A DNA stretch of 64,000 bases from Pseudomonadota bacterium (GTDB lineage Bacteria; Myxococcota_A; UBA796; SXON01). Below the pieces are notes generated by a model. The model had not been told where the DNA came from. It worked only from the letters and a program-made list of their open reading frames with translations, and did not search any database. The translations under genes were made by a program, and so were the position numbers. Where the stretch lies: NCBI GenBank assembly GCA_030685065.1, contig JAUXQH010000133.1, forward strand, positions 1-64,000, in the 5' to 3' direction. Shown piece after piece: positions 1 to 8,589 of this stretch (positions are counted from its first letter, which is position 1; each line of letters opens with the position of its first letter).

Positions 1-92
1 TACCCGTTCCCATTCCGAACACGGAAGTCAAGCCTTCTTGCGCCGATGGTACTGCAGCGGCAACGCTGTGGGAGAGTAGGTAACTGCCGGCC
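1..92 (+). rRNA. rrf: 5S ribosomal RNA, 3' portion (5' end outside window)
   Basis: The first ~90 bases match the 3' three-quarters of a bacterial 5S rRNA. The conserved CCGAACACGGAAGT block lies near 17-30, GCGCCGATGGTACTGC near 41-56 and GGGAGAGTAGG at 70-80. The 5' end is cut by the window edge. The exact 3' end is an estimate. A strong intrinsic terminator follows at once, as expected for the end of an rRNA operon. Confidence 0.93.
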
Positions 93-102
93 GCCTTACA
101 AC

Positions 103-147
103 AAATAGCCCTCTTCAGGTAACCCTGAAGAGGGCTATTTCCATTTT
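103..147 (+). terminator. rRNA operon intrinsic terminator
   Basis: A perfect 17-bp stem (arms 103-119 and 124-140, loop TAAC) is followed by CCATTTTTG. It lies just downstream of the 5S rRNA. It is the longest perfect short hairpin I saw in the window. Confidence 0.93.
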
Positions 148-358
148 TGCTCCAGCGCGTGGGGTCGGCGGCACTGCGCGATGGGCCGGCTCCGCGGCAG
201 GAAAAGATGCTGGGTGCCCTTGCCGCTCGTCGGCTGACCGGAGTCCGCCGGCCGCGTCGGACAGCGGTCAGGTCACTTCTCCGTCGATACAGGTAATATC
301 AGCTACTTGGCGCCGGCACGCGGCGTGAACAGGGCCCGTTCGACAGGAGAACGGGCAC
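148..358. other. Intergenic leader between the rRNA operon and comM
   Basis: About 210 bases without a convincing gene. The only landmark is an AGGAGA Shine-Dalgarno at 345-350, which serves the comM ATG. I see no clear sigma-70 promoter. Confidence 0.5.
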
Positions 359-1876
359 ATGCCGAGCGTTGTTTACGGGGCGACCCTCGCTGGGGTCGAC
401 GCGGTGCGGGTTGGCGTTGAGGTCGATCTGCTTCGGCGACTCCCGCAGGTGGTCATGGTTGGGCTTCCCGCCCCTTCCGTGCGCGAGAGCGCCGATCGGG
501 TGCGCTCGGCGATCGTCGCCAGCGGCTTCGAGTTTCCACGGCAACGCGTCGTGGTTGCGCTCGCCCCCGCGGACTTGCGGAAGGATGGGACGGCCTTCGA
601 TCTTCCCATTGCGGTCGGGATCCTCGTGGAGGCCAAGCAGGTCAAGTCCGCGCGGGCCTCCTGCTACCTCTTCGTAGGGGAGCTCTCCCTCTCCGGTGAG
701 CTTCGACCCGTACGCGGAACGTTGGCGTTCGCCTGGCTTGCTCGGGCCGACGGCTTCACGGGGATAATCGTCCCCGCGGCCTGTGGTCCCGAGGCCGCGC
801 TGGTGGACGGGATCGAGGTGCGGGCGGCCACGACGTTGGCTGAGGTCGCCGCCTTTCTGAACGAGAAGGGCGAGCTGCCGCTCGCCACCCCGCGCGAATG
901 TGCGCCTCCCGCGTTCGCGGCGGACCTTCGCGATCTTCGAGGGCAGGCAGGCGCCCGGGAGGCTCTGGAGGTCGCGGCGGCGGGGGGCCACAACCTCTTC
1001 CTCGAGGGGCCGCCGGGCTGCGGGAAGACGATGTTGGCGGCCCGTCTCCCCACCATCCTCCCGCGGATGACGCTCGTGGAGACGCTGGAGTGTACGCGGA
1101 TCCACTCGGTTGCCGGTCTCCATGCTCCCGATGCGGGGGCGTTGACGGTTCGGCCGTTCCGAGCGCCGCACCACTCGATCTCGGCAGCGGGCCTTGTCGG
1201 GGGGGCCAGCCTGCGCCCGGGGGAGGTGACGCTGGCGCACAACGGGGTGTTGTTTCTCGACGAGTTTCCGGAGTTTCCGAGGGGTGCTCGCGAGGTGCTC
1301 CGAGGCCCGCTCGAGGACCGCCGAGTGGTGTTGGCGCGCGCGAGCGGCAGGGTGGTGCTGCCCGCGGCGTTCTCGCTGATCGCCGCCGCCAATCCTTGCC
1401 CCTGCGGAAATCATGGCCACCCTACCCGCCCGTGTGTCTGCCCCGAAGCCGCACGGGAGCGGTATCGCGCGCGCTTGTCGGGCCCGCTGATCGACCGCAT
1501 CGATCTACGCATCGAGCTCCTTCCGATACGCCCGGCCGATCTCCTGGGCGATGCCGAGGGAGAGACCAGCGCGGCGGTCCGTGAACGAGTGGAGCGCGCG
1601 CGCGAACGCCAACGGGCGCGCTATGGCGACAGTGCCACGTGTAATGCCGAGGTTCGGGCCGAGCAGGTTCAGGAGGCCGCTCAGGCCGAGTCCTCCGCAC
1701 TGTCGCTGCTGCAGACCCACCTCGAGATCGGATCGGGAAGTGCGCGCGTGGGCCGTCGCCTGCTCAAGGTCGCCCGAACGCTCGCGGACCTCGAGGGCGA
1801 CACCCGCGTGCGCGTCCGTCATGTGGCGAGGGCGATCGGGCTGCGGTGTGACGTCGACGAGCGGCGTGCCTCGTGA
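359..1876 (+). CDS. comM: YifB/ComM family Mg chelatase-like AAA+ ATPase
   Basis: Full-length ComM/YifB (505 aa, usual size about 500). ComM is a hexameric helicase-like AAA+ ATPase that promotes branch migration during natural transformation and recombination. The N-terminal Lon-like fold domain (residues 1-170) has VVMVGLPAPSVRESADRVRS and ALAPADLRKDGTAFDLPIA. The ATPase core has Walker A GPPGCGKTM near residue 217 and Walker B VLFLDEFPEF near 299, followed by the cysteine-rich ANPCPCGNHG segment and the C-terminal Mg_chelatase domain. The start has AGGAGA at 345-350, eight bases upstream. The stop overlaps the next gene by one base. With recA downstream and dprA at 54 kb, the window holds several recombination/transformation proteins. 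Confidence 0.95.
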   Translation: MPSVVYGATLAGVDAVRVGVEVDLLRRLPQVVMVGLPAPSVRESADRVRSAIVASGFEFPRQRVVVALAPADLRKDGTAFDLPIAVGILVEAKQVKSARASCYLFVGELSLSGELRPVRGTLAFAWLARADGFTGIIVPAACGPEAALVDGIEVRAATTLAEVAAFLNEKGELPLATPRECAPPAFAADLRDLRGQAGAREALEVAAAGGHNLFLEGPPGCGKTMLAARLPTILPRMTLVETLECTRIHSVAGLHAPDAGALTVRPFRAPHHSISAAGLVGGASLRPGEVTLAHNGVLFLDEFPEFPRGAREVLRGPLEDRRVVLARASGRVVLPAAFSLIAAANPCPCGNHGHPTRPCVCPEAARERYRARLSGPLIDRIDLRIELLPIRPADLLGDAEGETSAAVRERVERARERQRARYGDSATCNAEVRAEQVQEAAQAESSALSLLQTHLEIGSGSARVGRRLLKVARTLADLEGDTRVRVRHVARAIGLRCDVDERRAS

Positions 1877-2172
1877 TGCTCACCCTTTTCGCCCTCGGCA
1901 CGGTGGTGACCATCGACCGGATCGAGGGGCCCTACGCGGTGCTGGAGTGGAACGACGTGCAGCTCACCGAGTTCCCCGTGACCGCGCTTCCCCCCAACGC
2001 GGCCGAGGGGGATCGTCTCCTCCTCCGAACGCGAGCCCTTCCACCCTCTTCCGTCGCCCACTTCCCGAGAAGGACGGCGCATGTTGCGGCCCGAGCTCGG
2101 GGGGTGCGGACGGATTGTTCCGGCCGCAAGGCTGGAGACTGTACAGGAGCAATCAATGCTGATCACCAATGA
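1876..2172 (+). CDS. DUF3006 domain small protein between comM and recA
   Basis: A 98-aa protein whose N-terminal half (TIDRIEGPYAVLEW, then LPPNAAEGDRL) has the DUF3006 pattern: a small beta-rich domain beginning with an IDRIEG-type strand. Its function is not known. It starts in a TGATG overlap with comM; an in-frame GTG three bases upstream is an equal alternative. The 3' end runs 17 bases into recA, and the last ~35 residues look low in information, so only the first ~60 residues have family support. It is translationally wedged between comM and recA and may be co-regulated with them. Confidence 0.75.
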   Translation: MLTLFALGTVVTIDRIEGPYAVLEWNDVQLTEFPVTALPPNAAEGDRLLLRTRALPPSSVAHFPRRTAHVAARARGVRTDCSGRKAGDCTGAINADHQ

Positions 2173-3172
2173 CAACAACCGCCAGGCGGCCTTGGCCGCG
2201 GTGCTGGGCGCCATCGAGAAGCAACACGGGAAGGGCTCGGTCATGCGTCTGGATGGCCCGAGCGAGCCGGTGGCCGTGACCCCTTCCGGGTCGCTCGGCC
2301 TGGACCTCGCGCTGGGCGTCGGTGGATATCCCCGTGGCCGCATCATCGAGATCTACGGGCCCGAGGCGAGCGGAAAGACCACGCTCACGCTCCACGCCAT
2401 GGCCGAGATGCAGGCGGCGGGTGGGACCACGGCCTTCATCGACGCGGAGCACGCGCTCGACCCCACCTATGCGGCGGCGCTGGGTGTGCGTCTGCCCGAG
2501 CTCATCGTCTCGCAGCCCGACAACGGAGAACAGGCTCTGGACATCGTGGAGTCTCTCATCCGCTCGGGAACGATCGACCTCATCGTGGTCGACTCCGTCG
2601 CAGCCCTGGTCCCCAAGGACGAGATCGAGGGCAACATGGGCGATCTGCAGGTCGGCCTGCAGGCCCGGATGATGTCCAAGGCGATGCGCAAGCTCACCAA
2701 CGTGGTGAGCAAGAGCAACACCACGCTCATCTTCATCAACCAGATCCGCCAGAAGATCGGCGTCATGTTCGGCCCGTCCGAGGTGACCACCGGGGGCAAC
2801 GCACTGAAGTACTACGCCTCGGTGCGGCTCGATGTCCGCCGCATCGGCACGGTCAAGAAGGCCGAAGACGCCATCGGCAACCGCACGAGGGTCAAGGTGG
2901 TGAAGAACAAGCTCGCGCCCCCGTTCCGACAGGTCGAGTTCGACATCATTTTCGGACGCGGCATCAACCGGTGCGGCGAGATCGTCGAGATGGCCGAGGC
3001 GCAGGGCACGATCACGCGGTCAGGGTCCTGGTACTCGTTCGGCGACGTGAAGCTCGGACAGGGACGGGAGAAGGCGATCGAGCACCTGGAGGCCAACCCG
3101 ACAATGCTCCGGCAGCTCGAGCGCGCCCTCTCCCCCACTCGTGTGAATTGGAGCGTCACCGGCGAGGCCTAG
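2156..3172 (+). CDS. recA: RecA recombinase
   Basis: Recombinase A: forms ATP-dependent filaments on ssDNA, pairs homologous strands and triggers LexA cleavage. It has 338 aa, slightly short because the acidic C-terminal tail is reduced. Visible motifs are Walker A GPEASGKTT (68-76), MAWxx-type loop L1 sequence around EGNMGDLQVGLQARMMSKAM, the NQIRQKIGVMFG box, and loop L2 TTGGNALKYYASVRLD. The ATG at 2156 is chosen because AGGAG (2145-2149) lies six bases upstream and the protein then begins like other RecAs. An in-frame extension to 2081 has no homology. A convergent terminator follows. Confidence 0.97.
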   Translation: MLITNDNNRQAALAAVLGAIEKQHGKGSVMRLDGPSEPVAVTPSGSLGLDLALGVGGYPRGRIIEIYGPEASGKTTLTLHAMAEMQAAGGTTAFIDAEHALDPTYAAALGVRLPELIVSQPDNGEQALDIVESLIRSGTIDLIVVDSVAALVPKDEIEGNMGDLQVGLQARMMSKAMRKLTNVVSKSNTTLIFINQIRQKIGVMFGPSEVTTGGNALKYYASVRLDVRRIGTVKKAEDAIGNRTRVKVVKNKLAPPFRQVEFDIIFGRGINRCGEIVEMAEAQGTITRSGSWYSFGDVKLGQGREKAIEHLEANPTMLRQLERALSPTRVNWSVTGEA

Positions 3173-3280
3173 CCGTCCCGTGAGCGCGCTTGGGGCCTCC
3201 GACAACTCGTCGGGGCGTGCGGCCGGGGCGGGTTCGGGCGGGAGAATTTCCCGTCCGGGTGAACGGGGCTCCAAGCGCGG

Positions 3281-3305
3281 CGAGAGGGGGGACACCCCCC
3301 TCTCG
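3281..3305. terminator. Bidirectional terminator-like hairpin between recA and pyrC
   Basis: A perfect 11-bp GC stem (CGAGAGGGGGG / CCCCCCTCTCG, loop ACA) lies between the convergent stops of recA (3172) and dihydroorotase (3318). No strong T tract on either side, so it may act as a stem-only or factor-assisted terminator. Confidence 0.65.
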
Positions 3306-3317
3306 TTCTCACCCCGC

Positions 3318-4634
3318 CTAGCGGGAATCCCCGGGGCGAACGAGGGTACCGCGAACATCGTCGTCCACGATGCGGCCGCGTTGAGCGACCAGCCGTCCGC
3401 CGACGTACACCTGCTCGGGCTTCAATCCGATCTTCTGACCGACGAACGGGCTCCAGCCCACACGGGTGAGCAGATCGGAGGTCGTGAGCTTCACCAGGTC
3501 GACTTCGGTGAACAGAGCGAAGTCCGCGTCGTACCCGGCCTTGACCCACCCCTTCCGATGGAATCCGAAGATCTGGGCCGGCGCCTCGGAGCACAGCTGC
3601 ACCATGCGCTCGATCGACAGGCGGCCCTGGCGGATCGCGGAGATGAGCAGGGGGAAGGTGGTCTCCACACCCGGGATGCCGGAGGGCGCGTCCCAATAGG
3701 GCAGGAGCTTCTCTTCGCGTGTGTGCGGCGCGTGGTCGCTGCCGATGGTGTCGATCCGGTTGCGACGAACCGCCGTCCACAGCGCCCGCCGATCGATCTC
3801 GTCACGGATCGGAGGGTTGCACTTGGTGAAATTGCCCTGGGTCGTCTCCGTGGAGAGCCACAGGTGGTGGGGCGAGACCTCGGTCGTGATCGGAACGATT
3901 CCACGCACATCTTCGAGAACCGCAAGCTCAGCGGAGGTGGAGACATGGCATACGTGAACCGGCCGTTTGTGCGCGCGAGAGAGCTCGACGAGCCGCCTCA
4001 GGGCGGCGGCGGCGGCGGCGGGCGGCCGCACCTCGTTGTGATCGGGCGTCGGGTTTCCCGCGAATCGCTCTCTCGCGCCGACGAGCAACGCCTCGTCCTC
4101 GGCGTGGACGCCGAGCAGGCCGCGTGTCTCGGCGAACACCCGGGCGAGCGTCGCGTCGTCCACGAGGAGGGGGCCGGTGGAGCCGCCCATGAAGACCTTG
4201 ATCCCGCAGGCGTCACGGCTGTCCATGAGCTCGTTCATCTCGTCGAAATTATTCGACGCGGCCCCGACCCACAGCCCGTAGTTCGCTCGCGAGGCGGCGG
4301 CGGCCAGGGCCCGCTTCTCCTCCCAGAGCGCGCGCGTGAGCGTGGGTGGCGACGTGTTCGGCATGTCGCACACGGTCGTCACGCCGCCCGAGGTGGCCGC
4401 CCGCGTACCCGATTCCCAGTCTTCCTTGTGCGGATGCCCGGGGGAGCGGAAGTGCACGTGGGTGTCGATGATGCCGGGGACGAGGAACTTTCCGATCGCG
4501 GGCGCCTTTCGGCGCGCCGGGCCGGCCGGACGCGGTCCGACGTAGACGATCCGTCCGTCCTCCACACATACATCCGCCACCGCTCGACCACTCGAGCTCA
4601 CGACGGTAGCGTCCTCAACGATTAGGTCATACAC
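3318..4634 (-). CDS. pyrC: Dihydroorotase (class I, zinc amidohydrolase)
   Basis: Converts N-carbamoyl-aspartate to dihydroorotate in pyrimidine synthesis. The 438-aa protein shows the amidohydrolase signature GIIDTHVHFRSPG (metal-binding HxH), the probable carboxylated lysine in KVFMGGSTG, metal-ligand histidines in GVHAEDE and HVCHVSTSAE, and the IGSDHAPHTREEK aspartate motif followed by SGIPGVETTFPLLISA. The C-terminal beta-sandwich strand (DADFALFTEVDL) is intact. The start is a GTG at 4634, giving VYDLIVEDAT; no ATG is available in frame nearby and the Shine-Dalgarno is weak, so the N-terminus is uncertain. Allantoinase or hydantoinase relatives cannot be fully excluded, but the length and the GSDHAPHT motif favour dihydroorotase. 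It diverges from the hydrolase-like gene at 4656 with only ~20 bases between. Confidence 0.88.
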   Translation of the reverse strand: MYDLIVEDATVVSSSGRAVADVCVEDGRIVYVGPRPAGPARRKAPAIGKFLVPGIIDTHVHFRSPGHPHKEDWESGTRAATSGGVTTVCDMPNTSPPTLTRALWEEKRALAAAASRANYGLWVGAASNNFDEMNELMDSRDACGIKVFMGGSTGPLLVDDATLARVFAETRGLLGVHAEDEALLVGARERFAGNPTPDHNEVRPPAAAAAALRRLVELSRAHKRPVHVCHVSTSAELAVLEDVRGIVPITTEVSPHHLWLSTETTQGNFTKCNPPIRDEIDRRALWTAVRRNRIDTIGSDHAPHTREEKLLPYWDAPSGIPGVETTFPLLISAIRQGRLSIERMVQLCSEAPAQIFGFHRKGWVKAGYDADFALFTEVDLVKLTTSDLLTRVGWSPFVGQKIGLKPEQVYVGGRLVAQRGRIVDDDVRGTLVRPGDSR

Positions 4635-4655
4635 GCCTGGACCCAGCCATGATCG

Positions 4656-5507
4656 ATGGCACCTAATGCACCCCCGTCCCTTCGACCATGTTCCCCCCCC
4701 ATCCCAGCACCGGGTGTACCCCTGACGACCTCCGGTAGCGCACACCGCGCTCCTTCCCTTCTTTTCTACGCCGGGCCCCCCTTCGGCGCCGACCTGTACC
4801 AGCGCGTGATCGAGCGGCTCGGGTACGGCGAGGCGCGCAGCGTGATCGACCCGAGCGCCCCTGGACACGGGTGGTCCGACCGCGCGGCCGTCATCGCCGA
4901 GCAGATCGATCGCGGGCCCACCGTGCTCGTGGCGCACGGGCTCGCCGTCCCCGCGGCGGTCGCCGCCGCCCTGCTCACGCCCCCTGTAGCCCTCGTCATG
5001 TCCAACGGGCCGCTCCGCCGGCTCGACCCGTTCACGCGTGCCCTGGCGGGCCTCTGCGCAACGCGTCCGGGCGGGGGCCTCCTCCAGCACTCTCTGCTGC
5101 GCCCGCAGCCGTGGCTGGGGTGGCTGGCCTCGTCGGCGGGCCTGCGGCGGGCGGTGGTGAACCCCTACGTCATGGACCGCGACACGGTCGCCGCGCTCTG
5201 TGGTCCCCTCGTGGCCACGAAAGAGGGGCGCGCGGCGGTGGCCGCCTACCTGGGGAGCCTCCGCGAGCTGCCCGATCCGCGCGCGCTGCGGTGCCCGGTG
5301 CTGCTCCTCTGGGGCGACGCCGATCCGCTGTATCCGTCTGAAGAGGCTGCCTTTTTGGAGTCCGCGCTCACGGGGGCCCAGCACCGTTCGGTGCCCGGCG
5401 GGCAGCACGTGCATCCGGAGGAGCGCCCGTGGGAGATGGCCGATCGGCTCGCCGCCTGGCTCGCCGAGCAGGGGATCTCGCCGGCTGCCGCGACACGGAT
5501 GTCCTGA
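4656..5507 (+). CDS. Alpha/beta-hydrolase-fold protein, probably lacking the catalytic serine
   Basis: A 283-aa protein with alpha/beta-hydrolase layout: strand LLFYAGPPFG, Asp-containing cap, a nucleophile-elbow position VLVAHGLAVPAA, a late strand VLLLWGDADPLYP (acid) and PGGQHVHPEE (histidine). In active enzymes the elbow reads GxSxG; here the nucleophile position is Gly in AHGLAV, so the Asp and His remain but the Ser is missing. It may be a binding or scaffold protein, or a pseudoenzyme. The first ~30 residues are Pro-rich and may be untranslated, but there is no other ATG/GTG start before the conserved part. Followed by an intrinsic terminator at 5674. Confidence 0.75.
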   Translation: MAPNAPPSLRPCSPPIPAPGVPLTTSGSAHRAPSLLFYAGPPFGADLYQRVIERLGYGEARSVIDPSAPGHGWSDRAAVIAEQIDRGPTVLVAHGLAVPAAVAAALLTPPVALVMSNGPLRRLDPFTRALAGLCATRPGGGLLQHSLLRPQPWLGWLASSAGLRRAVVNPYVMDRDTVAALCGPLVATKEGRAAVAAYLGSLRELPDPRALRCPVLLLWGDADPLYPSEEAAFLESALTGAQHRSVPGGQHVHPEERPWEMADRLAAWLAEQGISPAAATRMS

Positions 5508-5673
5508 ATCGCGGACTCCGCGCGACGATGCGAGGCCGAGATCGCGCGGAGATGCGGGCCTGGTCGGGGCTTCGGCCCGCTGGGACCGAAATGGTTCGGA
5601 AGTTGCATATCGGGCTGGCGGAGACGCGACGGCCCGAGGCTGGCGAGTACCCCCCGCCCTCCTCACCGCGAGC

Positions 5674-5708
5674 AGGCGCCCGGACCCCCGGGCGCCTCGC
5701 TTCTTTTT
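5674..5708 (+). terminator. Intrinsic terminator after the hydrolase-like gene
   Basis: Perfect 10-bp stem AGGCGCCCGG / CCGGGCGCCT with loop ACCC (5674-5697), then CGCTTCTTTTT. It separates the hydrolase-like gene from the flavoprotein operon. Confidence 0.9.
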
Positions 5709-5773
5709 GGGACACGCCTCCCATTTCGGCCCCGTGGACGTGACCGATGGCCTCGTTCGGATAGAACGCCGCG

Positions 5774-7786
5774 GTGAATCTGGACCGTCTACGCAGCGTG
5801 GTGCCCGTGTCCGTGGACGCCGCCGAGCGCATCGCGCACGCACGGGACCTCTGGCCGCGAGGAACCCTTGCGCTCGCGGGCGCCGGGCCACTGCCGCCAT
5901 CCCCCGAGGCGGTTGCCTGGCCTCGAGACGGCGAGGAGATCGCGGCTTGCCTGGCCTGGGCCGAGGCGGAAGGGGTAGCGATCGTGCCCTATGGCGCGGG
6001 GAGCGGCGTTTGTGGCGCGGCCGCCGGTCGCGCGGGATCGCTCGTCCTCGACCTGAAGCGGATGAACCGGATCGGTCTCATCGAGGGCGACACCGTGACC
6101 TGCCAACCGGGGGTCCTCGGGCAACATCTCGAGGACGCGCTGGAGCGCGTGGGCCGGGCCACCCGCCACAGCCCGTCGTCGATCTGGTGCTCCACGGTGG
6201 GCGGCTGGGCGGCGTCCCGCTCCGCAGGCCAGTTCTCCAGCAAGTACGGGAAGTTCGAGGACATGGTCCTCGGGTTGAAGGTCGTGGCTCCGGCCGGGGC
6301 GTTCGGCACGGGCGTGTGGGCGAGCGGGGAGGATCTCGGGCCGTGGGTGATGGGCGCGGAGGGGAGCCTGGGCGTCATCAGCGAGCTGTTGGTGCGCACG
6401 GTGCCCGTGCCGGCGGTCCGCAAGTTTGGGGCCTGGCGATTCGCGTCGGTCGAGGCCGCGTGGGAGAGCATGCGGGCGCTCCTCCAGGCCGACCTCCATC
6501 CCGCGGTGCTGAGGCTCTACGATCCGGTGGATACGCGGATCGCAGGGAAGGGGAGCGCCACCACGGTGAAGGCGAAGGAGGGCGCCGGGTGGCTCGACGA
6601 GCTCCGAACCCTGGTCGAGTCCGTGCCCGCGCTCCGTTCGCACCTGCTGAGCCTTCCGCTGGCCCTGCCTCGGCTCCTCAACGCGTTGGCGCAAGGCGTC
6701 TCGTCCGGCTGCATCCTCATCGCCGGCTGGGAGGGAGAGCCCGACGTGGTCGAGGTGCTCGCACGCCACGGCGCCGCGCTGCTGTCGGGTGGCGAGCCGC
6801 TCGGCGAGGAGCTCGGGGAGCACTGGTACGCCCATCGCCACGACGTGAGCTACAAGTCGGCACCCATCTTCGAACGCGGAGGATTCGCCGACACGATGGA
6901 GGTCGCCACGACATGGTCGCGCTTGCCCGCGCTCTACAAGGGAGTCCGGGCCGCCCTCGGCCGGCACGCGCTCGTGATGGCTCACTTCTCCCATGTCTAC
7001 CAAGAAGGCTGTAGCATCTACTTCAGCTTTGCCGGTGTTGGCCGCCTCGATGTCTACGATGCCGCGTGGCGCGATGCGCTCTCCGCCGCGGCCGAGGCCG
7101 GGGGAACCGTCGCGCACCACCATGGCGTGGGCCAGCTCAAGATGGCGGCGGCGGCGCGCGAGCTAGCGGGAATCGCTCCGCGTTTCCACGCGCTCAAGGC
7201 AAGGCTCGATCCCGCCGGGATCTTGAACCCCGGCCGGCTTTTTCCGTTGGTCGACATGCCCGAGCCGGCCGCGCCCCCGGTCGAGATCGATCCGGTCTCC
7301 CGGATCGCCACGCTCGACGCCCAACAGCCCGCCGCCGAGCGTGACGACTGGCTCGCGAAGGCGGGGTGGGAGCTGCGTTTCCCCTCCACCGGCTCCCTCG
7401 CGGCCAGCGTCGGCGCGCCGCGCCAGCCCTGGGAGTCCCGGGTCCTCGGGGCCAGTGCGCGTCTCGACGGGCGGCGCGCGGTTTTTCTCGCGGTCCCGCG
7501 TAGCAGCGCCGGGCCCGATCCCCGAGAAGCCCTCCCGGCCGGCGCGTACGAGACACTCACGGTCCCCGTCGTTCGTCGGGATGAGGCTGTCGTTCGCGTC
7601 GATGTGTCGGCCAGCACGTGCCTCGCGGCGGATCTGCGACCAGCGCGGGAGATCGCCGGCTCGGCCGAGTTCCGGGGCCCCGCGGCGGCGGACCTCGCCG
7701 CGCTGGCGAGGCGCCTGGGCCCCATCGGCTCGGAGCGAGCTTCCGCGGACCTCCCAGCGGCGGATCGCGCGCGGAGTGGCTCCTGA
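5774..7786 (+). CDS. AGPS-like FAD-binding oxidase/transferase with C-terminal extension
   Basis: A 670-aa FAD-linked oxidase of the PCMH fold, closest in signature to alkyl-DHAP synthase (AGPS). The FAD-binding half has IVPYGAGSGVCGA, LDLKRMNRIGLIEGDTVTCQ and CSTVGGWAASRSAGQFSSKY followed by GAEGSLGVISE. The C-terminal half has FSHVYQEGCSIYFSF and AHHHGVGQLK, the His-rich AGPS motif, ending in the usual LDPAGILNPGRL around residue 490. About 170 further residues have no fold I recognise. AGPS makes the ether bond of ether lipids, without net redox; glycolate/lactate oxidases are related. The start is a GTG at 5774 with a weak ribosome site. The stop overlaps the Fe-S gene by three bases (CTGA), suggesting coupled translation. 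Confidence 0.85.
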   Translation: MNLDRLRSVVPVSVDAAERIAHARDLWPRGTLALAGAGPLPPSPEAVAWPRDGEEIAACLAWAEAEGVAIVPYGAGSGVCGAAAGRAGSLVLDLKRMNRIGLIEGDTVTCQPGVLGQHLEDALERVGRATRHSPSSIWCSTVGGWAASRSAGQFSSKYGKFEDMVLGLKVVAPAGAFGTGVWASGEDLGPWVMGAEGSLGVISELLVRTVPVPAVRKFGAWRFASVEAAWESMRALLQADLHPAVLRLYDPVDTRIAGKGSATTVKAKEGAGWLDELRTLVESVPALRSHLLSLPLALPRLLNALAQGVSSGCILIAGWEGEPDVVEVLARHGAALLSGGEPLGEELGEHWYAHRHDVSYKSAPIFERGGFADTMEVATTWSRLPALYKGVRAALGRHALVMAHFSHVYQEGCSIYFSFAGVGRLDVYDAAWRDALSAAAEAGGTVAHHHGVGQLKMAAAARELAGIAPRFHALKARLDPAGILNPGRLFPLVDMPEPAAPPVEIDPVSRIATLDAQQPAAERDDWLAKAGWELRFPSTGSLAASVGAPRQPWESRVLGASARLDGRRAVFLAVPRSSAGPDPREALPAGAYETLTVPVVRRDEAVVRVDVSASTCLAADLRPAREIAGSAEFRGPAAADLAALARRLGPIGSERASADLPAADRARSGS

Positions 7787-8589
7787 ACCCGGCGGACTTC
7801 ACGACGTGCGCCTACTGTCCGCGCCTCTGTCGGCACGTGTGCCCCGTCGCGGTCGCCACCGGCGCGGAGGCGGCGACAGCCGCCTCGATGATGGCCGTGC
7901 CCCTGCTTCTGGAGCGCGGGGCGCTCGCCCCGGCCGATGCATTGGCGGGGACCTCGCTGTGTCTGGGTTGCGGGGCCTGCACGGCGCACTGCAAGGTGCA
8001 CATCCCCGTCGGCCAGCGCCTCGCGGCTTGGAGGGCGCCGCAGGTCGCCCCTCCTCCCCCCGACCCGTTGACGCCCATCGAGGGAGGAGCCCGGATTGTC
8101 TGCGTCTTGACCGGCTCTTCGGCCTGGTCGGCCCGGTGGAGCGAGGCCACCGGGGTCGAGGTCGCGGTCGTTTCCACGAACGACAGCCTGGGTCACGCCG
8201 CCTGGCGGCTCGGACACCCGGGCGTGCTCGAGGGAGTCGCCTCCCACTTCGCGGGTCGGGAGCTGGTCACTGGCTCGGGCGCGGTCGAGGAGGTCGCGCG
8301 GGCGGCGGGTGTACCTGTCCGGCGGCTGCCGGCTCCCGCCGCCGACGCCGTGTTCCATCCCTGTCACGCGGGGCCTCGGCCGGGCCCGGGGCAACTCGCG
8401 TGCTGTGGCCGGCGCGAGGGGTTCCCCGAGCGGGAGCCCGATGCGGCCCGCATGGTCGCGGAAGAGAACGTCCGGCTCCTCGGCGACGTCATCACGAGCT
8501 GCGCCGACGAAGAGTGCGCCTGCTGGTTGCGCGCCCACGGGGGGCGGGTCGTCGGCCCCACTGATTCCCCTGGATGTACGGATGTCTGA
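7783..8589 (+). CDS. GlpC/GlcF-like Fe-S protein, apparent CTG start
   Basis: A 268-aa soluble Fe-S protein. Two 4Fe-4S motifs lie near the N-terminus: Cys 9, 12, 16, 20 (CAYCPRLCRHVCP) and Cys 60, 63, 66, 70 (CLGCGACTAHCKVHIP). A C-terminal CCG-type domain has FHPCHAG, CCGRREGF and CADEECACW. This is the layout of electron-transfer partners of FAD oxidases (GlcF, GlpC, LutA). The only initiator-like codon that keeps the first cluster without a 165-base overlap is CTG 7783, six bases after GGAG (7773-7776) and sharing CTGA with the upstream stop. The alternative is GTG 7618, which adds 55 residues of no recognisable sequence. The stop overlaps the next ATG. Confidence 0.82.
   Translation: MNPADFTTCAYCPRLCRHVCPVAVATGAEAATAASMMAVPLLLERGALAPADALAGTSLCLGCGACTAHCKVHIPVGQRLAAWRAPQVAPPPPDPLTPIEGGARIVCVLTGSSAWSARWSEATGVEVAVVSTNDSLGHAAWRLGHPGVLEGVASHFAGRELVTGSGAVEEVARAAGVPVRRLPAPAADAVFHPCHAGPRPGPGQLACCGRREGFPEREPDAARMVAEENVRLLGDVITSCADEECACWLRAHGGRVVGPTDSPGCTDV

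Noticed and set aside
2081..2155. 25-residue N-terminal extension of RecA
   Set aside because: No RecA homology, and the ribosome site at 2145-2149 fits the downstream ATG.
7618..7782. GTG 7618 as start of the Fe-S protein
   Set aside because: The extra 55 residues are Gly/Pro/Arg-rich without homology, and the overlap with the flavoprotein would be over 160 bases.
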